From OMPR01 sp965183835 (GTDB taxonomy: Bacteria; Pseudomonadota; Alphaproteobacteria; Rhodobacterales; Rhodobacteraceae): a DNA stretch of 64,000 nucleotides. Under the pieces are notes generated by a model. That model saw only the letters and a program-made list of their open reading frames with translations, ran no database searches and was not told where the DNA came from. A program made the position numbers and the translations under genes. Shown piece by piece: positions 34,660 to 43,148 of the stretch; position 1 is the first letter of the stretch; each line of letters starts with the position of its first letter. The stretch spans positions 62,001 to 126,000 of the forward strand of contig CBCYME010000017.1 of the NCBI GenBank assembly GCA_965183835.1, read 5' to 3'.

Positions 34660-34787
34660 GAAATCCTCCTGTCTGTCGATTGAGAAACCTCAATCGTCAA
34701 ACAGATCAGCCAGATCGCAAAATCCGCCAACATGTGGGATGCTTGAATACACTTGCCACAAGCGCCAGTGCCGCGCGAGCGGCTTCG

Positions 34788-35127
34788 TCCAAGAGCCCAA
34801 ACCAGCCGCGTCGCAATGAGTCCATTTAGCACTTGCAGCACGATCTGGAATTTTCACGACCGGCCCTGACATTCCCGTCAGTTGAATAAAGCATTTTGCT
34901 GTATTGTTTCTCATTGCGGACATTCATTGGTCGCGCAGTGTTTTTGGCAGTCAAGCGTTAGCCCAAGTGTCTGGAACCGCCTGTAACAAGTTGCCGCCGA
35001 CAGACGGATCAGCCGTAATTCGGTCTGATTGAAGCGTAAAGTAAAGGCATGACACACCCCAAAAAGCGGTTAATGTCAGGTTTGGAGGGGTGTCGGTAGT
35101 TGATATCGGTACCTGTGGGAGATCAAG
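34788..35127. other. Spacer before the cyclase gene
   Basis: 340 bases without a recognisable gene. GACACACCCC (around 35050) and GGGGTGTC (around 35087) form a partial inverted repeat shortly before the cyclase gene and could be an operator. The first 150 bases have odd composition and may be old debris next to the IS91 end. Confidence 0.4.
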
Positions 35128-38100
35128 TTGCAGGATATTCAAAGCTGGCTCGCTAAACTCGGTTTGGAAAAATATGGACCAGCTTTTGCCGAGGCTGAGA
35201 TTCAGTTCTCGGATCTGGTTGACCTGACCGAAGAAGACTTGAAGGAAGTCGGCTTGCCAGTGGGCCCGCGACGCAGGGCAAGCAGTGCAATAAGGGCGAT
35301 GGCTGAAAACGATATGCCAGCGGCTATTGGCATTGCAAATGATCCAACCAAAGAACCCCAACATCAGGAACAGCTAGACACTTCTTCCGACGCCGAACGC
35401 CGCCACCTGACGGTTATGTTCGTCGATCTTGTCGGTTCCACCGAGATGGCGACGCGGCTGGATGCTGAAGACATGCGTACTGTCATCACCGGGTATCAGA
35501 ACACAGTTGCTGGTGTTGTGAGCCGGTACGAAGGTTTCGTCGCCAAGTTCATGGGCGATGGCGTGATGTGTTACTTTGGCTGGCCCCGTGCCGGTGAAGA
35601 CGATGCGGAGCGCGCTGTGCGCGCAGGGCTGGCGATCATCGACAGCGTCAGGTCAACAAAGGCTCCCGATGGTACAGCTCTTGCAACGCGGATCGGGGTC
35701 GCCACCGGTGTTGTGATCGTTGGCGACCTGATAGGCAGCGGTGCAACACAGGAAGCGGCCGTTGTCGGCGAGACGCCCAATCTGGCTGCTCGGCTGCAAG
35801 GCGTTGCAGGGCCGAACCAGCTTGTTCTGCCCAGCGAAACCCGGCGTCTGCTGGGCAGCACGTACAAGCTGACGTCAATTGGCACACAAGAGTTAAAGGG
35901 CGTGGGAACGCCGGTTGAAGCGTTCGTCGTCGAGGGCGAGGCAGCGCAGGAAAGCCGCTTTGCGGCGCGCCAGTCCGGCACCCTTACCCCCATCGTTGGG
36001 CGCGACCGTGAGATCGACCTAATGCTGGAGCGTTGGGCTTTGGCCCGCTCGGAACAGGGCCAGATGGTCATCGTCAGCGGCGAGGCCGGTATCGGAAAAT
36101 CTCGTATCACCAGAGCGGTCATCGACGAAGTTGCGAAAGATGATCACACCCGCATCACCTATCAATGCTCGCCCTATCACGCAGATTCCGCGTTCTATCC
36201 GGTCATTCAACAATTGTCGTTTGCCGCCGGGTTCGCTCCATCAGACGGGCCGGATGTCCGGCTGGACAAGCTTGAGGCATTACTTGGCCAGGACCCCGAA
36301 ACGCTGAAGCTGATCACGCCGATGATGGGTCTGGATGGAACCGCGCGATACGGTGCGCTTAATCTGACACCAGCCCAGCAACGGGCACATACCATGAAGA
36401 CACTGGCCAAGCTGCTGGTTCAGCAAAGCCAGGACAGGCCGGTGCTCTTGGTCTACGAAGACCTGCACTGGATTGACCCAACTTCGCTGGAGTTGCTGGA
36501 CCTGCTTTTGGATACTATTGCGGATCAAAAGATCATGATCCTCGCCACGGCGCGTCCCAGCTTTGAGTATGGCTTTGGGGGGCATCCCATCGTGACGCGG
36601 TTCGCGCTGAACCGGCTAGGAAAGGATCAGATCGGAGACATCGTCGCCAAGTTGACTGGCGGCAAGGCACTTCCAGACGAGATCATGGCAATTGTCGCTG
36701 CGCGCACCGATGGCGTGCCGCTCTTTGTTGAGGAACTGACCAAGACAATTCTGGAGTCCGGTTCGCTGAAAGAAGATGGAGACCGTCTCATTCTCGACGG
36801 ACCGCTGAGCACCATCGCCATTCCGACCACGCTGCATGACAGCCTGATGGCGCGTCTGGACCGGTTGCAACCCATCAAGGAGGTAGCGCAGACCGCTGCC
36901 TGTATCGGGCGAGAGTTCAGTCACGGCCTCTTGGCGCAGATCTCTCTTTTGCCCGACGCTGAACTGACCGCCGCGCTGGACGGTTTGATCGCAGCCGAGC
37001 TGATCTATCGCCGTGGCCTGCCGCCAGAGGCGACCTATCTCTTCAAGCACGCGCTGGTCCGCGACGCCGCCTATGAAAGCCAGCTGAAGGAGAAGCGCCG
37101 CGCCATCCACGCGCGTATCCTGACAGAACTGGAGGCGGACACTGACATCGCCCCGGAAGTTCTCGCCGTACACGCCGAGGCTGCTGGTCTGACCGAACGA
37201 GCCATCGACCTATGGGAAGCAGCCAGCAAAACCGCCATCGCGCGACCGGCGTTCGACGAAGCGATCTCACATCTTGGTCGGGCAATTGAATTGATCACCC
37301 CTCAACTGGAAAACAGCGACGCCCCGCCGTTTGAACGCGCGCTTGGCTTGCAAGTGCCTCTCAGCATGACCCTTCTCGCCCGCAAGGGGTTCACGGCCGA
37401 CGAAACACTGGACTCGTTTGAAAAGGCGTTGGTTCTTGCGGACAAGGTCGGTGAGACCCCAATGCGGTATTCAATTCTGTACGGTTTGTGGATTGGCAAG
37501 GGAGCCAGGGGGCAGCACAGAGAGGCTTTGCGAAGCGCGGAAGCGCTTGTCGAGGAGACGGCCAATGCGCCGAACACTCCCCCAATGGTGGTCGCCAATA
37601 GGGTTGCAGGCGCTTCGCACTTTTTGATGGGTAACTTTGCAGAAGCACAACGGTATCTGGATGTTGCCCTGGCTAACTATGACTCCATCGCACATGCGGG
37701 CCTCGCGAACCAGTTCGGGCAGGATATTGGTGTCACAATCCACATTTTCCAGGCAATGAACTCGTTGATGCTGGGTCAGACAGAGCGAGCCACGACTCAC
37801 CTGAACGAGGCTGAGAGCGTTGCCAAGTCGACCGATCATATCCAGACAATCTGCTATCTGCTGAATATGCGTTTTATATATGGCTTGGCGTCCGGTGACC
37901 GACCTGACGTTGAGCGATGTCTTAACGAAGTATCGCCTATTGCTCAGGAACATAATCTGGCGCTCTGGTCGGCTATGATACCGATGTGTATCGAAAATTT
38001 GGCGGCATATAACGGCGACAAAACCAGTATGGAAAGATGGCAAAAGGCCGGAGCAGCGATTGACGCTATAAAGTTCAAATTGTTTATCGTGAGCTTTCAC

Positions 38101-38487
38101 GTTGACCTTGCCCGATCAGCACTGGCGATGGGCTTTCACGACGATGCAGCCGAACTGGCCATGAAGGCGCAAGAGTTGATCGACGAAACAGGCGAGACTT
38201 ACACCCTGTCCGACCTCCACCGGGTGCAAGCTGAGATCGCCATGGCGGATGACGACGCCGAGACCGCAGAAAACTACCTCGTTACGGCCCTGGACGTCGC
38301 CCGGCAGCAGGGAGCCAAACTGTGGGAACTGCGCGCGGCCATCGATCTGGCGAGCCTATTGCATGAACAAGGCCGGATAGATGAGGCCATTACCCTTCTA
38401 ACCCCCATCCATAACAGCATCGCCGAAGGAGATTGCCCTGAAGATCAGGCGACGGTCCGCAAATTACTCGCTGAGTTGGCGGCGTAA
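35128..38487 (+). CDS. SAM-domain class III adenylate/guanylate cyclase fused to an AAA ATPase and TPR region
   Basis: 1119 aa, from a TTG start with GGGAG 9 bases upstream. Order: SAM protein-interaction domain (about 1-60, IQSWLAKLGLEKYGPAFAEAEI); class III nucleotide cyclase (about 90-255) with metal Asp in MFVDLVGSTEMA and KFMGDGVMCYFG; AAA/NACHT-like ATPase with Walker A GEAGIGKSRI near 318 and Walker B LLVYEDLHWID near 437; then TPR-like helical repeats to the end (FTADETLDSFEKALVLADKVG, HLNEAESVAK). Such fusions are intracellular sensors that make cAMP in response to ligand or protein binding; the signal here is unknown. No neighbour in operon. Probably cargo of the island. Confidence 0.9.
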   Translation: MQDIQSWLAKLGLEKYGPAFAEAEIQFSDLVDLTEEDLKEVGLPVGPRRRASSAIRAMAENDMPAAIGIANDPTKEPQHQEQLDTSSDAERRHLTVMFVDLVGSTEMATRLDAEDMRTVITGYQNTVAGVVSRYEGFVAKFMGDGVMCYFGWPRAGEDDAERAVRAGLAIIDSVRSTKAPDGTALATRIGVATGVVIVGDLIGSGATQEAAVVGETPNLAARLQGVAGPNQLVLPSETRRLLGSTYKLTSIGTQELKGVGTPVEAFVVEGEAAQESRFAARQSGTLTPIVGRDREIDLMLERWALARSEQGQMVIVSGEAGIGKSRITRAVIDEVAKDDHTRITYQCSPYHADSAFYPVIQQLSFAAGFAPSDGPDVRLDKLEALLGQDPETLKLITPMMGLDGTARYGALNLTPAQQRAHTMKTLAKLLVQQSQDRPVLLVYEDLHWIDPTSLELLDLLLDTIADQKIMILATARPSFEYGFGGHPIVTRFALNRLGKDQIGDIVAKLTGGKALPDEIMAIVAARTDGVPLFVEELTKTILESGSLKEDGDRLILDGPLSTIAIPTTLHDSLMARLDRLQPIKEVAQTAACIGREFSHGLLAQISLLPDAELTAALDGLIAAELIYRRGLPPEATYLFKHALVRDAAYESQLKEKRRAIHARILTELEADTDIAPEVLAVHAEAAGLTERAIDLWEAASKTAIARPAFDEAISHLGRAIELITPQLENSDAPPFERALGLQVPLSMTLLARKGFTADETLDSFEKALVLADKVGETPMRYSILYGLWIGKGARGQHREALRSAEALVEETANAPNTPPMVVANRVAGASHFLMGNFAEAQRYLDVALANYDSIAHAGLANQFGQDIGVTIHIFQAMNSLMLGQTERATTHLNEAESVAKSTDHIQTICYLLNMRFIYGLASGDRPDVERCLNEVSPIAQEHNLALWSAMIPMCIENLAAYNGDKTSMERWQKAGAAIDAIKFKLFIVSFHVDLARSALAMGFHDDAAELAMKAQELIDETGETYTLSDLHRVQAEIAMADDDAETAENYLVTALDVARQQGAKLWELRAAIDLASLLHEQGRIDEAITLLTPIHNSIAEGDCPEDQATVRKLLAELAA

Positions 38488-38743
38488 TTCTGCTGCCCAC
38501 GGATTACAGTCGCGCCTCGTTTCGGCTGTGGTGTCAGCCAATGACCTCTTCGAACGGCCGCTTTATCGATTTTAAGTTTTTCATTTCCCGTTTCAACAGA
38601 GGCCCGGTTCACGCCCTCGCCAGCACAAGTCCCGATTTCAAAAGCCGAGGAGATGCAAGTGCAGCGAAAGGTAAGAAAGTCCGCGTTGGCGACCTTCGCC
38701 GCCGCTTTAGTGAACGACAGCTTTCTCTAGGTGAGGACGGGTA

Positions 38744-39031
38744 TCATTTCCTCATGTCGTCCAGGAACTCCAGAACGCGCGCATAGTCTCCACTGACCTC
38801 GCGCGCTTGCTCGAAGACCTCTCGCCGCTGCCGATCCAGGCATCGGAAGTACTGCTCAACATCGATAAAATACATCTCCGCGTCGCGCTTCAACAGATCC
38901 GCGTAGGCCTGCACGTCATCGGCATTGGTCGGCATCCAGGGCGGCACAGGCGGCAGGCAACTGCCCGCGATCGAGGCTGACCCCCAACTCAAAACAGCCA
39001 GAGCCGCCCATGTTTGTTTCAAAAGCACCAT
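38744..39031 (-). CDS. Small exported protein of conjugative elements
   Basis: 95 aa. Signal peptide LLKQTWAALAVLSWGSASIAGS cleaved before CLPPVPPW; the Cys is near the site but the lipobox is not canonical. Then DDVQAYADLLKRDAEMYFIDVEQYFRCLDRQRREVFEQA, a helical region with a second Cys. I have seen similar proteins beside T4SS genes on roseobacter plasmids, but function is unknown. The palindromic site at 39116-39131 lies 85 bases upstream. Confidence 0.65.
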   Translation of the reverse strand: MVLLKQTWAALAVLSWGSASIAGSCLPPVPPWMPTNADDVQAYADLLKRDAEMYFIDVEQYFRCLDRQRREVFEQAREVSGDYARVLEFLDDMRK

Positions 39032-39115
39032 ATTATCTTGGCTCAGCCACTCCGTTGCAGTAAATTCGTTTCAACGCATGAATGGCGCAACAAATCAAAT
39101 TGCACCTATTGATTG

Positions 39116-39131
39116 CAAGATTATAATATTG
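39116..39131. promoter_or_regulatory. Near-palindromic AT-rich operator
   Basis: CAAGATTATAATATTG, one base away from the perfect 16-base palindrome CAATATTATAATATTG found at 57016-57031 upstream of mobC. Both are followed by nATCG. It lies between the divergent genes at 38744-39031 (minus) and 39195 (plus). Likely operator or promoter of the ancestral conjugative element. Confidence 0.5.
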
Positions 39132-39194
39132 TATCGGTTCGGTAGTCCATGAGGGACTGCCGGGCTAATGCACAATTCTGCAAGGCTCGATCCT

Positions 39195-39521
39195 ATGAAT
39201 TTGATGCAAGACGCCCCCAATGTTGTCAGTGAAGACGGGCTGCGCACGCTGCTTGCCGAGGGTCATTCGGCGGATGTTGTGTGCCGGGTTACGCCCAAAC
39301 GTACAGGTGCTCAGTGGTCCGGAGTTTGGACCGTGCATTGCGTCTCGCCCGATGGCGAGACGCGTCGCCTGCTCGTCACCGCACGCAACAACATGGCCGC
39401 GCGAGAATTCAAGACAATCAACGGCTTATCGAGCTTCCTTGCGGGGCTGGACGTATCGATCATTTCAATCCCAATGGTCGAAGGCAAAGTCGCTTCCCAC
39501 AAGCCAGGCGACACCGACTAA
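39195..39521 (+). CDS. Hypothetical plasmid protein
   Basis: 108 aa from ATG 39195 (AAGG 10 bases upstream); an ATG at 39168 is an alternative. Contains SEDGLRTLLAEGHSADVVCRVTPKRTGAQWSGVWTVHC and a beta-strand end LLVTARNNMAAREFKTINGLSSFLAGLDV. Not recognised beyond being the usual small gene ahead of virB1 in T4SS clusters, which is inferred from position. Its TAA overlaps the virB1 remnant. Confidence 0.6.
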   Translation: MNLMQDAPNVVSEDGLRTLLAEGHSADVVCRVTPKRTGAQWSGVWTVHCVSPDGETRRLLVTARNNMAAREFKTINGLSSFLAGLDVSIISIPMVEGKVASHKPGDTD

Positions 39522-39801
39522 AGCGCTTGCCGTCCTTGCTGCGCTCATCGCAGCCCCAGCTGTCGCAGAAGGTTTCGTGCTCTCAATGCGGGCCGATGGC
39601 CAGCTGGAAACGAAAGCACCTCAGTCCGGTTTTGCGCAAAGCTACATCGACGGCGTAGGCGCGAATGCACCGGAACTGACAGTCTTCGCAGCTCCAGAAC
39701 CGCAAGCGCCCCGCATGTCGATTGAGTCTGGGCCCGCGCCAGCAATCCCCCGCTCCGAAATCCTTGCAGCCCTTGAAAGTACCGCGCATCGCTATGGTGC
39801 G
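39520..39801 (+). pseudogene. virB1: VirB1-type lytic transglycosylase, 5' remnant
   Basis: Frame gives a signal-peptide core ALAVLAALIAAPAVAEGF, a linker, then SEILAALESTAHRYGA, the conserved start of VirB1-type transglycosylase catalytic domains. It then joins VirB11 sequence in another frame. No start codon is present in frame, so the beginning is also damaged or uses an unseen start. The catalytic Glu and the rest of the domain are gone. Family: peptidoglycan-cleaving enzyme that opens a path for the type IV secretion channel. Confidence 0.6.
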
Positions 39802-40108
39802 GCCAGACCGCATTGTCCTAGGCGAAGTGCGCGGCAAAGAGGCCATGACCTTCCTCGAAGCGATCAACACCGGCCATGGCGGCTCTCTCACCACGCTCCA
39901 CGCCGAAACGCCGCAATTGGCGGTACAGCGTCTGGCCATCGCCGCCCTGAAAACCGATGTGCCCATGACCTACCAGGACATGAACGACTACATCACCCGC
40001 TCGATCGATGTGATCATTCAAGCCGGTCGCCATGAAGGCGCGCGCGGCATTACCGAATTTTACCTGCCAATTGATCCCGCCCAAGCAAAGGAAACAGCCC
40101 ATGTTTGA
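39794..40108 (+). pseudogene. virB11: VirB11 ATPase, 3' remnant
   Basis: About 104 aa of the C-terminal part of the VirB11 traffic ATPase: RPDRIVLGEVRGKEAMTFLEAINTGHGGSLTTLHAETP, which holds the Walker B/Asp box and His box of the family, then the C-terminal helices to DPAQAKETAHV. The Walker A half is missing. The junction to VirB1 at 39787-39801 is a deletion that would have removed virB2 to virB10 in most layouts; virB6, which is downstream here, survived. Confidence 0.8.
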
Positions 40109-40292
40109 ATACAAGATCAAACTGATCAACACCGCCAAGACCAAGCCACCCAAGATCGAGGCGCAGCTGACCGCTCTTGGTCAGGACGGCTGGGAGCTGG
40201 TGTAAGTTGTGCCGGATTTCGACGGCGAACACATCCTGAAGGCCTTCCTGAAGCGCGACATCTGGCGTGTCAAACCGACCGAGAAAGCATAG
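40101..40292 (+). pseudogene. DUF4177-like small protein, in-frame stop
   Basis: Starts inside the virB11 end (ATGTTTGA). FEYKIKLINTAKTKPPKIEAQLTALGQDGWELV then a TAA at 40203-40205, then the same frame continues VVPDFDGEHILKAFLKRDIWRVKPTEKA to TAG 40292. The pattern (L-x-x-LG-x-x-GWELV-x-V ... AFLKR) is DUF4177. The stop sits at a GTG-TAA-GTT, so a single base change would restore a 63-aa protein. The family is small and of unknown role. Confidence 0.65.
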
Positions 40293-40301
40293 GAGCACCC
40301 A

Positions 40302-41300
40302 ATGGGCGTCGTCACATGGATGGTTGAGACAACCGACAACTTTATGGACGAGGCGGCCCAAACCACTTTTGGCAACGTCGCCGGTCAGCTAGGCGGCGTC
40401 ATTGCCGTGGCCTCCACGCTCGCTGTGATCGGCGTCTTCATCAACATGGTGTTTCAGTACAAATCCATGGACGGACGAACCGCATTTTGGTTCGTCCTTA
40501 AACTCATGCTCATCTCGCTGTTTGCGATGAATTGGGTCCAGTTCAACGCGGTCGCAAGCGCCCTCATCGACGGTCTAGACCAGCTCGCAGGTGGCATGGT
40601 CGCAGGGCTTGGCGGCGGCGGTGCTGGGGCTGGATATTTTGCCAGTGCATTTGATGATCTGATCGAAGAGTTTGGTAATTACCTAAACGCGGCGGGCGAT
40701 AACATGCATTGGATGGCCGGGGCTCTCATCGGCGCGATCGGCGCTTTCCTCCTTGGCGTGATCGGTGCGCTCTGCGGCCTTGTCCTGATCTTTGCAAAGA
40801 TCATGCTGGCATTCATGATCGGCATCGCCCCCATCATGATCGCGCTCTCGCTGTTTGATATCAGCAAGGACTATTTCCACCGCTGGCTGTCCAGCACCGT
40901 ATCCTACGCGCTCTACCCGCTCGTGATCGCCGGGGTATTTTCCACCGTTGTCGGCATGTCGCGCTCGCTCATGACCGAACTCGGCGATCCCTCCGGCGCA
41001 AGCAACATCGGCGCGCTGGTGCCCTTTTTCATGATGATGTTCCTAGCAGGCGGCATGATCATCGCCACACCGCTAATCGTCAGGTCAATCTCGGGCAACT
41101 TCATGATGGCAGGGTCACCGAGCATTCCTGGCCCTGGCGGCTTTGCAAAGGGCTTGATCGGCACAAAAGGCTCGCGGGCGCGGGCAAGGTTTGGGAACAG
41201 GTCGAATGCCGAGACTGCGGGGGCCGGAATACGGCAGGCAAGCACTGCGACTGTTTCTATTGTTCAGAAGATGGCAGAGAGGTCGAAACGGTTGGAGTAG
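40302..41300 (+). CDS. virB6: VirB6/TrbL-type conjugation membrane protein
   Basis: 332 aa inner-membrane channel component of a type IV secretion system. About six hydrophobic segments: GGVIAVASTLAVIGVFINMVF; FWFVLKLMLISLFAMNWV; WMAGALIGAIGAFLLGVIGALCGLVLIFAKIMLAFMIGIAPIMIALSLF; VSYALYPLVIAGVFSTVVG; LVPFFMMMFLAGGMIIATPLIV. A glycine-rich loop AGGMVAGLGGGGAGAGYF occurs mid-protein. Start ATG 40302 has GGAG 8 bases upstream. It appears intact, although the rest of the system is missing, so it is not functional alone. Confidence 0.85.
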   Translation: MGVVTWMVETTDNFMDEAAQTTFGNVAGQLGGVIAVASTLAVIGVFINMVFQYKSMDGRTAFWFVLKLMLISLFAMNWVQFNAVASALIDGLDQLAGGMVAGLGGGGAGAGYFASAFDDLIEEFGNYLNAAGDNMHWMAGALIGAIGAFLLGVIGALCGLVLIFAKIMLAFMIGIAPIMIALSLFDISKDYFHRWLSSTVSYALYPLVIAGVFSTVVGMSRSLMTELGDPSGASNIGALVPFFMMMFLAGGMIIATPLIVRSISGNFMMAGSPSIPGPGGFAKGLIGTKGSRARARFGNRSNAETAGAGIRQASTATVSIVQKMAERSKRLE

Positions 41301-42017
41301 GGGTTTCTGCCCAGAGCCCAAATCCAGTGGTCGGTTCCTCCCGCTGCCCAATGTACAACTATCTCGTCAACTTCGCGCTTAATTGAGGAGATGCAATCTC
41401 AGCCTGACGCTGGTCACGAGGCGCTCGCCGAAATTGAAGCGTTGATCGTCCTCAGAGTCTCTCAACCGTGGTAAATCTCCTCTCTCTGTCCACTGCTTTA
41501 TGCCATCCCAACGAAACGAGACATCAGGCTTTAACAACCACAAGTCCCTTTAGTCGTCCTGAACGAACGTCGCTACATGAATAAGACGGCGAAGAAAAAT
41601 GATGACGTACCCCACTAAAACTGTCGTAGCCAAAAACATGAAGCCGGACTTCCACAAAGTGACTGAGTAACAGCAAGTCTTCCAGGTTTTCGCAGGATTC
41701 TACCTTGCCGCGCAGTGATGGTGGAGGTTCGTCGGGGCGGAGGGATCAAGAAACGTCGAATCCGTCGACCCCAGCACCAATCCACGAAAAAAACAGAGTA
41801 CGCGGCATTGTAGCCCAGGCGTGAAACCTTCTTGCTCCAAGTGGGCGCGGCTTTGGAGGTCTAGGGCCGCACGTTTTCTTGAAAATTTAAGCAAAATTTA
41901 ACAAATTGACAAATACTGTGGGATTTGGGGGCTTCGAAAACGGTTGACATATTTTCAATTCGGCCACCATGCTTCCTATAAAAAGATGTTTCAAAATTCG
42001 GCTAAGGAATTTCAGGT
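41301..42017. other. Gene-free stretch after virB6
   Basis: 717 bases with no supported gene. The first part is near virB6 and may be degraded T4SS sequence. The last 130 bases are AT-rich, with TTGACA at 41906 and 41944, and probably contain the promoter of the RND operon; spacing to a -10 is not convincing. Confidence 0.4.
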
Positions 42018-43148
42018 ATGCTGTTTCGATCCAAGCTCACCGCTCTCGCAGCCCTTTTGGCATTTGGTTTTCCGCCTCTCGCCGTTACGGCTCAGGAGGC
42101 CGGCGGGGCACCTGCGCCAGCTGTTTTTGTCGAAATGACGGAGAAAACGACACTCAATAGATCGGTTTCCTACACAGGTAAGCTCAAAGCATTTGCTCGA
42201 ATCGACATAATCTCACGCGTTTCAGGTTTTCTCGAAGTTCAAGACTTTCAGCCCGGTCAAGCGGTCAAGAAAAACGATAGACTCTATAAAATCGAGCAGG
42301 ACAATTACGAAGCTTCGGTACGGCAGGCAAAGGGTGCTTTAGCAGCAGCCGTGGCCGCGCGTCAGGGAGCCAATATTGATAAAGTTCGGACCGAAACACT
42401 GGTTCAAAAGGGCGATACCCCGCAAGCAATACTTGATATTGCGGTTGCACAACTGGGTCAGGCTGACGGTGATGTCGATCAATTGAAAGGCGTGCTGGAA
42501 CAAGCTGAAATTGAGCTTGGTTATACGCAAGTGAGCGCCCCATTTGATGGCATAATTGGCTTGTCGAGTGTTGATGTTGGCGCATTTGTTAGCCCCGAGA
42601 CCGGCGTACTTGTGACGTTAACCCAGCTAGATCCAATCTACGTGGAAATGCAAATCCCATCCGCCCGATTAATGGAATACACCAGCGGTTCAACGCAAAT
42701 TGGGAAAAATACCGACCACAAGATAGTGCTTTCACTCACGCTACCAGACGGCAGCGTCTATGATAAAACGGGTTATATTGACTATGTTGCTACGGCAGTC
42801 ACTGATGGCACAGATACTGTGACCGTTCGGGGGGTGTTTAAAAACCCCGAACATCGCCTGTTTGACGGTGCGTTTGTCAAAGTCTCCCTACAAGAAATCC
42901 AAGCGATTCAAGCGCTAACGGTCCCCTTGCAGGCCATTCAACGTGACATGGTTGGAGCTTATGTTCTGGCCGTTTCACAGGATGGCACAGTGTCGCGTGT
43001 GGACGTCAAAACAGGTGCGCAGCACGCAGGCCGAATTACAATCACCTCAGGCCTTGAAGAAGGAGTCAGCATCATCACCGAAGGATTGAATAAAGTTCAA
43101 ATAGGGATGAAAGTCGACGCGGCTCTGAAAGGAGAAGATGAAACATGA
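42018..43148 (+). CDS. RND efflux periplasmic adaptor subunit
   Basis: 376 aa membrane-fusion protein of the AcrA/HlyD type that links an inner RND pump to an outer-membrane channel. Signal peptide LTALAALLAFGFPPLAVTA. Lipoyl half 1 GKLKAFARIDIISRVSGFLEVQDFQPGQAVKKNDRLYKIE, a coiled-coil region, lipoyl half 2 IELGYTQVSAPFDGIIGLSSVDVGAFVSPET, then the beta-barrel and the C-terminal membrane-proximal domain (VPLQAIQRDMVGAYVLAV). Overlaps the pump gene by 4 bases. Confidence 0.93.
   Translation: MLFRSKLTALAALLAFGFPPLAVTAQEAGGAPAPAVFVEMTEKTTLNRSVSYTGKLKAFARIDIISRVSGFLEVQDFQPGQAVKKNDRLYKIEQDNYEASVRQAKGALAAAVAARQGANIDKVRTETLVQKGDTPQAILDIAVAQLGQADGDVDQLKGVLEQAEIELGYTQVSAPFDGIIGLSSVDVGAFVSPETGVLVTLTQLDPIYVEMQIPSARLMEYTSGSTQIGKNTDHKIVLSLTLPDGSVYDKTGYIDYVATAVTDGTDTVTVRGVFKNPEHRLFDGAFVKVSLQEIQAIQALTVPLQAIQRDMVGAYVLAVSQDGTVSRVDVKTGAQHAGRITITSGLEEGVSIITEGLNKVQIGMKVDAALKGEDET

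Larger units (their letters stand above)
32231..34787 (-). mobile_element. IS91-family element, copy 2
   Basis: Second copy of the 2557-bp element at 21999-24555, offset by 10232 bases, in the same orientation. All encoded proteins are identical between copies, indicating recent transposition or duplication. Together the copies bracket 7.7 kb holding the two-component genes and the biosynthetic operon. Confidence 0.92.
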
